From Pseudomonadota bacterium (GTDB taxonomy: Bacteria > Pseudomonadota > Gammaproteobacteria > UBA5335): a DNA stretch of 14,337 nucleotides. Both the position numbers and the translations under genes were made by a program. Below the pieces are notes generated by a model, which was given only the letters and a program-made list of their open reading frames with translations, was not told where the DNA came from and made no database searches. The stretch's first letter is position 1, and each line of letters starts with the position of its first letter. This document shows positions 1-6,574 of the stretch, one piece after another. The DNA is taken from NCBI GenBank assembly GCA_002862965.1, contig PKCW01000324.1:1-14337 (forward strand). The letters are read 5' to 3'.

Positions 1-443
1 TCGGTCAGGGGGCGCGCGAGCCCGATGCCGAACAGGGCGTCGATCCACACGTCCACTGCGGCCGTGTGCATGGCATCGGCCGCCAGCGGCCGGATCACAC
101 CGCCTGCCGCCCGAAAATCCTCCGCCGCACGTCGCGCCGCGCCGGTCGAGGTGTCGCTGGCGCTCATGGCCCAGAGTTCGACCGCGAGACCCCATGCGCG
201 CGCCAGGCCAGCCACGACGAAACCGTCGCCGCCGTTGTTGCCCGGTCCGCAGACGACTCCCAGTCGCCGCGCCTGCGGCCAGCGCCGGCGCAGGCGGAAG
301 AAGGCGGCGCGTCCGGCTTGCTGCATCAGCGCGTAGTCGTCGATGGCCGCATGCCGCACGAGCCGGGCATCCAGCAGCCGCATCTCATCCGCGCGGTGCG
401 CCCTCGTCGGGACGGCGCGGGGGGGCGCTGCGAACGAGGGCAT
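1..443 (-). CDS. nnrE: NAD(P)H-hydrate epimerase (YjeF N-terminal domain), 3' part missing
   Basis: This is the YjeF N-terminal domain, which epimerises the damaged cofactors NADHX and NADPHX so that they can be repaired. Translated from the ATG at 443, 147 full codons are present before the window edge. The diagnostic motif is GPGNNGGDG at residues 66-74. A second conserved stretch, DVWIDALFGIGLARPL (131-146), carries the conserved Asp135 of the active site. An AAAGGA ribosome binding site (452-457) lies 8 bases upstream of the ATG. Many homologues continue into an ADP/ATP-dependent dehydratase domain (NnrD), but whether this one does cannot be seen. It is divergent from queG, as in E. coli, where tsaE follows; tsaE may therefore lie just outside the left edge. 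The family call is firm. The gene end is unknown. Confidence 0.93.
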   Translation of the reverse strand, partial: MPSFAAPPRAVPTRAHRADEMRLLDARLVRHAAIDDYALMQQAGRAAFFRLRRRWPQARRLGVVCGPGNNGGDGFVVAGLARAWGLAVELWAMSASDTSTGAARRAAEDFRAAGGVIRPLAADAMHTAAVDVWIDALFGIGLARPLT

Positions 444-455
444 GGCAGAGGTCCT

Positions 456-486
456 TTGGAGGCGCGTGGGGTGCAGGCGCTAGAAT
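456..486 (+). promoter_or_regulatory. Predicted sigma70-type promoter for queG
   Basis: TAGAAT (481-486) is a good -10 hexamer. A TTGGAG -35 candidate (456-461) sits 19 bases upstream, which is longer than ideal. The start of transcription would be near 493, leaving a leader of about 17 bases before the queG ATG. The -35 overlaps the nnrE ribosome binding site, and the -10 overlaps the opposing nnrE -10. Confidence 0.35.
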
Positions 487-510
487 ACGGTTCATGAAGC
501 GGTGCGCCAA
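482..510 (-). promoter_or_regulatory. Predicted sigma70-type promoter for nnrE
   Basis: On the minus strand a TTGGCG -35 element (505-510) and a TATTCT -10 element (482-487) are separated by 17 bases, and the nnrE ATG lies about 40 bases further on. The -10 shares bases with the -10 proposed for queG on the other strand. This is a prediction by eye only. Confidence 0.4.
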
Positions 511-1589
511 TGTCCGTTAGTCTGGAGTCGGCCGCCGGGGACCTGCCGGCGCTGGCGCGCGCGATCAAGACCTGGGGGCGTGCGCTGGGCTTCCAGCAGG
601 TGGGCATCACGACGCTGACCGTGGATGCCGATGCCGACCGGCTGGAGGAATGGCTCGCGGCGGGATGCCACGGCGACATGGGCTACATGGCGCGCAACGT
701 CGCGCTGCGGCGCCACCCGGAACGGCTCGTGCCGGGAAGCCGGCGAGCCGTCTGCGTGCGCATGGATTATCGTCCGCCGGCCGAGTATCCCGATCACATC
801 CTGAACCGGCCGGATCTGGGCTACGTCGCGCGCTATGCCCTGGGGCGGGACTATCACAAGGTCCTGCGCAAGCGGCTGGAGCAACTGGCGCAACGGATCG
901 CCGAGGCCGCCGCGCCGCACGGTTACCGGGTTTTCACCGACAGCGCGCCAGTGCTGGAAAAGGCGCTGGCGCGACAGGCCGGGCTGGGCTGGATCGGCAA
1001 GCACACCAACCTGCTCGACCGGCAGGCCGGCTCCTGGTTTTTTCTGGGCGAGATCCTGACCGACCTGCCGCTGCCGGTCGATCAGCCCGTGCAGTCGCAT
1101 TGCGGGAGTTGCCAGGCCTGCATCGACGTCTGTCCGACGGGCGCCATTCTCGGGCCCTATCGCCTCGATGCGCGGCGGTGCATCAGCTATCTCACCATCG
1201 AGCATCACGGGAGCATCCCCGAGCCGCTGCGGCCGCTCATGGGCAACCGCATCTACGGCTGCGACGACTGCCAGCTGGTCTGTCCCTGGAACCGCTACGC
1301 CAGCCTCACGGCCGAGGCCGACTTCGCGCCACGCCATGCGCTGGATGCGCCGCGGCTGCTGGATCTGTTTGCCTGGGACGAGCCGACGTTCGACGCGCGT
1401 CTCGCCGGCTCGCCCATACGCCGCATCGGATATGTGCGCTGGCTGCGCAATCTGGCGGTGGCGCTGGGCAACGCACCGTCCGATCCGGCCATCACGGCGG
1501 CGCTGGCGGCGCGGCTCGAACATCCCTCGGAACTGGTGCGCGAGCATGTACGCTGGGCGCTGGGCCGCCAGCGTACCGGCGGTTCCTGA
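510..1589 (+). CDS. queG: Epoxyqueuosine reductase QueG
   Basis: QueG is a cytosolic, cobalamin-dependent iron-sulfur enzyme that reduces epoxyqueuosine to queuosine in the wobble position of tRNAs with GUN anticodons, the last step of queuosine synthesis. The 359-residue product has a normal family length. An N-terminal DUF1730-type region is followed by the conserved FTDSAPVLEKALAR segment with the catalytic-type Asp144, then GWIGKHTNL. Eight cysteines suited to two [4Fe-4S] clusters follow: C198, C201, C204 and C208 (CGSCQACIDVCP), C224, and C251, C254 and C258 (CDDCQLVCPWN). A HEAT-like C-terminus ends the protein. The ATG at 510 was chosen because it gives the usual N-terminus, although the ribosome binding site (GAAGCGG) is weak. 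It is divergent from nnrE. Confidence 0.97.
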   Translation: MSVSLESAAGDLPALARAIKTWGRALGFQQVGITTLTVDADADRLEEWLAAGCHGDMGYMARNVALRRHPERLVPGSRRAVCVRMDYRPPAEYPDHILNRPDLGYVARYALGRDYHKVLRKRLEQLAQRIAEAAAPHGYRVFTDSAPVLEKALARQAGLGWIGKHTNLLDRQAGSWFFLGEILTDLPLPVDQPVQSHCGSCQACIDVCPTGAILGPYRLDARRCISYLTIEHHGSIPEPLRPLMGNRIYGCDDCQLVCPWNRYASLTAEADFAPRHALDAPRLLDLFAWDEPTFDARLAGSPIRRIGYVRWLRNLAVALGNAPSDPAITAALAARLEHPSELVREHVRWALGRQRTGGS

Positions 1590-1637
1590 TGAGGCATGCC
1601 GATTCGGCGGGCCGACAGCGCGGAGAGGGCGACTCGA

Positions 1638-1656
1638 TTGGCCGGATTGCGGCCAA
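1638..1656 (+). other. Short hairpin after queG, no T-tract
   Basis: Perfect 6-base arms TTGGCC (1638-1643) and GGCCAA (1651-1656) flank a 7-base loop. It lies 48 bases after the queG stop, so it could help end the transcript. No run of T follows, so it is not a canonical intrinsic terminator. The rest of the 160-base gap up to the tRNA gene holds no gene that I can support. Confidence 0.25.
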
Positions 1657-1749
1657 GATGAAGCGGCATGCCGACCGGCGAGGTCCAGCAACGGGCTTCG
1701 GCAAGGATCGGGGTCAGGCCGCGAGGCGGGGGAAGCGGCGACAGTGGGG

Positions 1750-1824
1750 TGGTGGGCGGTACAGGATTCGAACCTGTGACCCCTGCCGTGTGAAGGCAGT
1801 GCTCTACCGCTGAGCTAACCGCCC
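1750..1824 (-). tRNA. tRNA-Val, anticodon CAC (reads GUG)
   Basis: The minus strand folds as a complete 75-base tRNA with an encoded CCA end. The acceptor arm GGGCGGT pairs perfectly with ACCGCCC, and the D arm is GCTC/GAGC. The anticodon stem CTGCC/GGCAG encloses the loop TTCACAC, which places CAC at positions 34-36. The T arm ACAGG/CCTGT encloses the loop TTCGAAT. CAC decodes the valine codon GUG, which is common in GC-rich genomes. No other tRNA gene is adjacent, so it appears to be a single-gene transcript. Confidence 0.97.
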
Positions 1825-1837
1825 ACGCAAGCGGCGC

Positions 1838-1867
1838 ATCCTAGCCGATGCGCGCGACAGCGGTCAA
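1838..1867 (-). promoter_or_regulatory. Predicted promoter of the tRNA-Val gene
   Basis: On the minus strand TTGACC (1862-1867) and TAGGAT (1838-1843) are separated by 18 bases. Transcription would start near 1831, about 7 bases before the mature tRNA 5' end. The -35 is one arm of an inverted repeat whose other arm is the -35 predicted for fnr. Confidence 0.6.
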
Positions 1868-1877
1868 GATCGATGCC

Positions 1878-1891
1878 TTGACCTGGATCAA
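1878..1891. promoter_or_regulatory. FNR/Anr-type binding site in the fnr-tRNA spacer
   Basis: TTGACCTGGATCAA matches the FNR consensus TTGAT-N4-ATCAA with one mismatch (C for T at position 5). Its centre, 1884.5, lies about 29.5 bases upstream of the predicted fnr start of transcription and covers the -35. Binding there should block RNA polymerase, which suggests autorepression, as known for E. coli fnr. Relative to the tRNA start the site is centred near -53. Confidence 0.6.
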
Positions 1892-1907
1892 AGGCGCGGT
1901 TTTTAAT
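1878..1907 (+). promoter_or_regulatory. Predicted promoter of fnr
   Basis: TTGACC (1878-1883) and TTTAAT (1902-1907, five of six matches to TATAAT) are 18 bases apart on the plus strand. Transcription would start near 1914, about 90 bases before the proposed GTG start. The -35 hexamer lies inside the FNR-like site at 1878-1891. The tRNA-Val promoter points the other way from the same spacer. Confidence 0.5.
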
Positions 1908-2004
1908 GGCACCAGCGCACTGCCGCCAAACGGGATCCCGGCGCCGGCTCGGTTCGTCCGGCGCAGTGCCCCTCTGTTCATCACGACCACCGACGGGGCC
2001 TGCC

Positions 2005-2763
2005 GTGACAGCGGTTATTCCATTTGGCGAGTTGAAGCGCGCCTGCGGAAATTGCAGCCTGCGCGAGTTGTGCCTGCCCTATGGCATCGGCGAGTCGGAT
2101 CTGCGGCGACTGGAACAGCTGGTCCAGCGCCACGCGCCCGTTGCCCGCGGCAAGCAGCTGTTTCTGCAGGGCGACCCCTTGCGGTCGATCTTCGCCATCC
2201 GCACCGGCTCGGTGAAAAGCGTCACCGTGGGCGAGGATGGCGCCGAACAGATCACGGGGTTTCATTTTCCCGGCGAGCTCGTCGGCTTCGACGCCATTGC
2301 GGCCGACGTGCACGACTGTTCGGTGGTGGCGTTGGAGGACACCAGCGTCTGCGAAATTCCCTTCGACCGTCTGGATGAACTGAGCGGCTGTGTCCCCGGG
2401 CTGCGCCGCCAGTTGATGCGCCTGTTGTCGCGCGAGATCCAGCAGGACCAGCAGATGCTGCTGCTGCTCGGCAAGAAGGGATCGGAGGCGCGCATGGCCG
2501 CCTTCCTGCTCAGCCTCTCGAGCCGGTTCGTGGGGCGCGGCCTGTCGGCGAGCCGCTTCCACCTGAGCATGTCACGCGGCGAGATCGCCAATTACCTGGG
2601 ACTTGCCATGGAGACCATCAGCCGCCTGCTGGCCCGGTTTCAGCAGGACGGTCTCATCACGGTCGATGGTCGCGAGGTGGCGTTACTGGATCTGCCCCGC
2701 CTGCATGTCGTGGCCGACATGGGCAGCGATGGGGGTGGCTTCACGCGGCGCCGAGAGGGCTGA
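2005..2763 (+). CDS. fnr: Fnr/Anr-type oxygen-sensing transcription regulator
   Basis: This is a Crp/Fnr-family regulator of 252 residues, close to the 250 of E. coli FNR. An N-terminal C14-x2-C17-x5-C23 motif plus C116 (in VCEIPF) gives the four ligands of an oxygen-labile [4Fe-4S] cluster. A cyclic-nucleotide-type beta-barrel follows, with EQITGFHFPGELVGFDAI matching FNR closely. The dimerisation helix and a winged helix-turn-helix come next, with E203-T-I-S206-R207 equivalent to the FNR residues that read TTGAT. The GTG at 2005 was chosen because it gives the FNR-like N-terminus and has a weak GGGG six bases upstream. The earlier in-frame ATG at 1906 overlaps the predicted -10. The last 26 codons overlap the end of the convergent safE-like gene. 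It probably controls the cco operon and itself. Confidence 0.95.
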   Translation: MTAVIPFGELKRACGNCSLRELCLPYGIGESDLRRLEQLVQRHAPVARGKQLFLQGDPLRSIFAIRTGSVKSVTVGEDGAEQITGFHFPGELVGFDAIAADVHDCSVVALEDTSVCEIPFDRLDELSGCVPGLRRQLMRLLSREIQQDQQMLLLLGKKGSEARMAAFLLSLSSRFVGRGLSASRFHLSMSRGEIANYLGLAMETISRLLARFQQDGLITVDGREVALLDLPRLHVVADMGSDGGGFTRRREG

Positions 2764-3471
2764 CCCGGGCGGGTGGTGATGGCCCTGATGGGACCCTGCC
2801 ATGACCCAGGCGCCGGCCACCGTCCACAGTCCGAGACCGATGACCAGCGCGCCGGAGGATCGGCGCCAGCCGGCTTTCCGCATCAGGGGTCGCAGTCGAT
2901 CGCCCACGAGCCCCAGCGACAACAGCGCCGGCGCAGTGCCCAGACCGAACGCCAGCATGATGGCGGCGGCCGCGCTCGCTTCGCCGCTGATCAGCGCGGC
3001 CAGCAGCGCGCTGTAGACGAGCCCGCACGGGATCCATCCCCACAAGGCGCCGAAGGCCAGCGAATGCAGGGCGCTCCGGCGCGGATCCAGACGGGCCGCC
3101 ATCGGGCCGAGGCAGCGCCACACCGGGACACCCAGCCGTTCCAGTCGCCGCAGTCCGGTCCAGCCGATCGCGATCTGCAGCCCGATGCCCACCATCAGCA
3201 AGCCCGTGGCGATGCGCAGGATGCTGCCCCATGGCGCTGCAGCCGGCAGGACCGCACCGACGCGGCTTGCGATGCCTCCCGCGAGGGCCCCGGCAAGGAT
3301 GTAGCTGGCGATACGCCCGCCGTTGAACGCCAGGGCGCGTCGCCACTGCGGTGACGGTCCCGGCTGGCTGGACGACAGCGCCACGCCGCCGCACATGCCC
3401 ACGCAGTGCGTGCTGCCGAGCAGGCCGGCCAGGGCGGCGGCCAGCAGTGCAGCGGGGAGGGTTTCCGTCAC
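2683..3471 (-). CDS. SafE/TauE-like membrane protein of the cbb3 oxidase assembly operon
   Basis: The product is a 262-residue integral membrane protein with about six helices. It belongs to the sulfite exporter TauE/SafE-like (UreH/DsbD-related) group often found beside cco assembly genes. Diagnostic features are GSTHCVGMCGG (19-29) in helix 1 and IPCGLVYSALLAAL (147-160) in helix 4. The start is GTG at 3471, overlapping the ccoS stop as GTGA, with GAGGAA (3480-3485) as ribosome binding site. The C-terminal tail is rich in histidine: H228, H231-H233, H251 and H254, with M256. This could bind metal, which fits a role in copper supply, but that is inference and the transported substrate is unknown. 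The final 26 codons lie antisense to the fnr 3' end. Confidence 0.85.
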   Translation of the reverse strand: MTETLPAALLAAALAGLLGSTHCVGMCGGVALSSSQPGPSPQWRRALAFNGGRIASYILAGALAGGIASRVGAVLPAAAPWGSILRIATGLLMVGIGLQIAIGWTGLRRLERLGVPVWRCLGPMAARLDPRRSALHSLAFGALWGWIPCGLVYSALLAALISGEASAAAAIMLAFGLGTAPALLSLGLVGDRLRPLMRKAGWRRSSGALVIGLGLWTVAGAWVMAGSHQGHHHPPGSALSAPREATPIAAHVGHDMQAGQIQ

Positions 3472-3638
3472 GGCTCGTGTTCCTCGGGGTCTGCGGGTGG
3501 TGGATCGTCCATCAGCATCCGGTACGCCGGGCTGTCCAGATCGTCGAACTGGCCGCTGTGGACCGCCCAGAAAAATGCGGCCACGGCCAGCGCCAGCAGC
3601 ACCAGGCTCAGCGGAATGAGCAGGAACATCGAGTTCAT
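3468..3638 (-). CDS. ccoS: Cbb3-type oxidase assembly protein CcoS
   Basis: This 56-residue protein has one membrane helix (about 4-25), followed by the CcoS signature FFWAVHSGQFDDLDSPAYRM and an acidic, proline-rich tail. CcoS is needed for maturation of cbb3 oxidase, specifically for cofactor insertion into CcoN. The ATG at 3638 overlaps the ccoI stop as ATGA, so translation is probably coupled. No strong ribosome binding site is visible. A second ATG three codons later is possible but less likely. Its end overlaps the GTG of the SafE-like gene. Confidence 0.95.
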   Translation of the reverse strand: MNSMFLLIPLSLVLLALAVAAFFWAVHSGQFDDLDSPAYRMLMDDPPPADPEEHEP

Positions 3639-6091
3639 GGGGAATGTACCGCGGCAGGGCCCGAGACCGGCGGTGGCACGGCTTTCACGGGGCGATAGAG
3701 GCGCTGGGCGTTGAAGACCACCAGCACCGAACTCAGCGACATGCCCAGCGAGGCGAGCCATGGCGTCACGAGGCCCATGGCGGCAAGCGGCACGGCCAGC
3801 GCGTTGTAGGCGAGCGCCCAGGCGAGATTCTGACGGATGATGCGTCGGCTGCGACGGGCGATCCGGACGATTTCGGGCAGGCGCTCGAGGCGGTCCTGGA
3901 GCAGGATCAGATCGGCGCTGGTCTGGGCCAGGGCCGTACCGCCCGCCATGGCGATGGAAACGTCGGCCTGGGCCAGAAGCGGCGCATCGTTGACGCCGTC
4001 GCCCACGCTCAACACCGTCGTTCCCGCTGCCTGAAGCGCGGTGAGCCGCGCCAGCTTGTCTTCGGGGCGCAAGCGCCCCTGGGCCTGCGGGCACTGCACG
4101 GCGGCGGCAATGGCGTCGACGACCGCTGCCGCGTCGCCACTGGCAATCTCCGTGTCGATGCCCAGGGCGCGCAGTTCGCACAGCGCCCGGGCGGCATCGG
4201 CGCGGACGGGATCGGTGATGCCGAACCAGGCGAGCGGTCCGGACCCATCCCCCAGCAGGAGCCAGCTCGAAGCGTCGTCCGCAGGTGCGGCAGGCGCAGG
4301 TGACGCCCACAGGGCGGCGGTGAACTCGGCCCGGCCGAGTCGCAGAATCCGGCCGCCGAGCGTCCCCTCGACCCCCTCGCCGGCGACGAGGCGCACGTCA
4401 TCGGCCGATTCGGCCAGCGGCGCATCGCCGGTAAACGCGCGCGCCAGCGGATGATGCACCGCCCGTTCCAGTGCGGCGGCCTGGGCCCGGACCCGGTCGG
4501 GGCTCAGCCCCTCGCGCAGGACCTCGAGCCTGGCGATCCGGGGCCGGCCCATCGTCAGGGTGCCGGTCTTGTCGAAGATGGCGTGCCGGACGTTGCAAAG
4601 GGTTTCCAGCGCTGCGGCGCGCAGCACCACGACACCCCGGGAGAGCAACTGCGCACTGGCCGCGACCAGCGCGGTCGGGGTGGCGATCGACAGCGCGCAG
4701 GGGCAGGTCACGACCAGCACCGCCAGCGCCACGTCCATGGCCTGCGTGGGGTCGGCGCGCCACAGCCAGGCGCTGGCGGCCGCCAGCAGCAGCACGGTGG
4801 GCGCAAAGACCGCGGCGAGCCGATCGGCCTGCGCCGCTTCCGGCGGGCGTTCGGCCTGCGCCCGGCGCAGCAGCCGGCCGATGTGGGCGATGGTGGTGTC
4901 GGCGTTGCAGGCCGTCACTTCCAGACGCAGCGCGGTCGCGCCGTTGAGGCTGCCGGCCACCAGCGGGTCGCCGCGGGTGCGGTGGACCGGGCGGGATTCC
5001 CCGGTGAGCAGGGATTCGTCGATCCAGGCGCCCTCATCGAGCAAACGGCCGTCAGCGGGAAGGGCGGCGCCGGGCGGGACGCGGACCCGGTCGCCGGCCG
5101 CCAGTTCCTGCAGCGTGATGGTCTCCAGGCCCGCGGCCGTTTCCCGCAGGCAGGTATCCGGGAGCAGGCGCGCCAGCGCATCGCCGCTGTCGCCCGCGCG
5201 GGCGCGGGCCGCGGCCTGAAGATACCGGGCCAGGGTCAGGAAGAAAATGAACATGCACACCGTGTCGAAATAGACGGCCCCCGCCCCGGCCAGGGTATGG
5301 CGCACGCTGGCGGCGTAGGCCACCGTGATCGCCACGGCGACCGGCACGTCCATGCCGATGCGGCCCGCCCGCAGGCTCCGGTAGGCCTGCCGAAAAAAGG
5401 GCGCGCCGGCATAGATCACCACCGGCGTCGTGATCAGCAGGCTCACCAGGCGCAGGAAGTCTGCATGCACCGGATCCATGCCGTGGAAGTCGCCGCCATA
5501 GAGCGACAGCGCATAGGTCATCGCCTGCATCATGCCCAGTCCCGCGACCGCAAGGCGCTTCAGCGCCTGGCGCCGTTCGCGGGTGTGCAGGGCGCGCGCC
5601 TCTCCCGGCCGTTGGGGGTGGGGTTTGTAGCCCAGCGCGGCCAGACGCGCCAGCAATTGGCTCAGACGGGCGCGGGCAGGATCGAAGTGCAGCAGCACGC
5701 GGCCGTTCGCGGCGTTGACCTGGACGTGAGCGACGCCGGGCTCGCGGCCCATCGCGCCCTCGATGAGCCAGGCGCAGGCGGCGCAGTTGAGATTCTCCAC
5801 CAGCAGTTCGGCTTCACAACGGCCGTCGGCGAGCGGGCTGACGAAACTCCGCTGGGCCTGGGGCCGATCATAGGCGAGATAGGGATCCGGGCCGACCGCG
5901 TCGACCGGGGCGGTCGCAGGCTCCGTGCGCCAGCGGTAATAGGCACCCAGGCCAGCGGAGGCGATCCATTGCGCCGCCATCTCGCAGCCCGTGCAGCATA
6001 CCGGCTGCGCCTGTCCCTGAATGACGACCTCATGGCGCGGGCCGCTCTCAGGGACCGGTTGGCCGCAGTGGAAGCAAGCGGTCACACCCAC
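3635..6091 (-). CDS. ccoI: Copper-transporting P1B-type ATPase CcoI (FixI)
   Basis: CcoI is an inner-membrane copper ATPase required to supply copper for the cbb3 oxidase. The 818-residue product starts with a CcoI-specific metal-binding region (C6, C9, C32, C33, C36). A heavy-metal-associated domain with NCAAC (102-106) follows. The P-type ATPase core then has TGES (363-366), the membrane CPC copper site (463-465), DKTGT with the phosphorylated Asp507, His547-Pro548 for ATP binding, and GDGVND (697-702). YN (762-763) and MSLSS (784-788) in the last two helices match copper-ATPase signatures. The GTG at 6091 lies 3 bases after the ccoH stop. The end overlaps ccoS by 4 bases. Confidence 0.97.
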   Translation of the reverse strand: MGVTACFHCGQPVPESGPRHEVVIQGQAQPVCCTGCEMAAQWIASAGLGAYYRWRTEPATAPVDAVGPDPYLAYDRPQAQRSFVSPLADGRCEAELLVENLNCAACAWLIEGAMGREPGVAHVQVNAANGRVLLHFDPARARLSQLLARLAALGYKPHPQRPGEARALHTRERRQALKRLAVAGLGMMQAMTYALSLYGGDFHGMDPVHADFLRLVSLLITTPVVIYAGAPFFRQAYRSLRAGRIGMDVPVAVAITVAYAASVRHTLAGAGAVYFDTVCMFIFFLTLARYLQAAARARAGDSGDALARLLPDTCLRETAAGLETITLQELAAGDRVRVPPGAALPADGRLLDEGAWIDESLLTGESRPVHRTRGDPLVAGSLNGATALRLEVTACNADTTIAHIGRLLRRAQAERPPEAAQADRLAAVFAPTVLLLAAASAWLWRADPTQAMDVALAVLVVTCPCALSIATPTALVAASAQLLSRGVVVLRAAALETLCNVRHAIFDKTGTLTMGRPRIARLEVLREGLSPDRVRAQAAALERAVHHPLARAFTGDAPLAESADDVRLVAGEGVEGTLGGRILRLGRAEFTAALWASPAPAAPADDASSWLLLGDGSGPLAWFGITDPVRADAARALCELRALGIDTEIASGDAAAVVDAIAAAVQCPQAQGRLRPEDKLARLTALQAAGTTVLSVGDGVNDAPLLAQADVSIAMAGGTALAQTSADLILLQDRLERLPEIVRIARRSRRIIRQNLAWALAYNALAVPLAAMGLVTPWLASLGMSLSSVLVVFNAQRLYRPVKAVPPPVSGPAAVHSP

Positions 6092-6094
6092 GGC

Positions 6095-6574
6095 CTAGCC
6101 TGCGCGGGAAACCAGCGGAAACAGGCGGGTGCGGGCCGACCCGGGCGTCCAGCGCCCCTCCAGCACCCAGCCGGCAGCGCTTTCCAGCCGCAGGGCGCGC
6201 GCTTCGTTCAGGTCATCGGGCAGGCGCGCCTCGTATTCGCCGGGACCCATGGGCTGCAGGACGCTGATGCGGTCCCGTTCCGGCAAGGTCGGGTGCAACC
6301 AGCGCAAGGTGAGCGGCATGCTGGCCGTTTCATTCTCGACGCGCAGATGGACCCGCCCGGTGGCCGGATCGGTGGACAGATCCGCCGCGGTGGCGCCGGC
6401 TGCATAGTCGGGCTGCACCGCCACGCCGACGCGACTCAGGCGATCCGGAACGACGCTGTCGGCGTGCTCGACGGCCAGCCACAGGGTGGCCAGCCCGCCC
6501 GTCAGGGCCACCGCCGGTGGCAGCATTAGAAACCAGGGCCAGAACTGCCGGTACCAGGGCGCATGGGTGTTCAT
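6095..6574 (-). CDS. ccoH: Cbb3 oxidase assembly protein CcoH (FixH family)
   Basis: The 159-residue product has a short cytoplasmic N-terminus, one membrane helix (about 13-35, FWPWFLMLPPAVALTGGLAT) and a periplasmic FixH-type domain. CcoH associates with the cbb3 complex and is needed for its assembly and stability. The ATG at 6574 overlaps the ccoG stop as ATGA. The TAG stop is followed after 3 bases by the GTG of ccoI. Sequence conservation in this family is low, so the call rests on length, topology and position between ccoG and ccoI. Confidence 0.9.
   Translation of the reverse strand: MNTHAPWYRQFWPWFLMLPPAVALTGGLATLWLAVEHADSVVPDRLSRVGVAVQPDYAAGATAADLSTDPATGRVHLRVENETASMPLTLRWLHPTLPERDRISVLQPMGPGEYEARLPDDLNEARALRLESAAGWVLEGRWTPGSARTRLFPLVSRAG

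Noticed and set aside
1593..1673. Two copies of GGCATGCCGA (1593-1602 and 1665-1674) after queG as a repeat element
   Set aside because: They are only 10 bases long, two in number and built on a common palindrome, so they do not support a repeat family.
1906..2004. Longer fnr starting at the ATG at 1906 (285 residues)
   Set aside because: That ATG overlaps the predicted -10 element and has no ribosome binding site. The added 33 residues are unlike FNR, whereas the GTG at 2005 gives the normal length and N-terminus.
2764..2830. Intrinsic terminator after fnr
   Set aside because: A weak CCC/GGG pairing occurs near 2780-2795, but there is no stable stem followed by a T run on either strand.
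4451..6529. Long plus-strand open frame (692 codons) opposite ccoI and ccoH
   Set aside because: It lies antisense to well-conserved genes and its translation is arginine/glycine/glutamine-rich low-complexity sequence, as expected for the shadow of high-GC codons.
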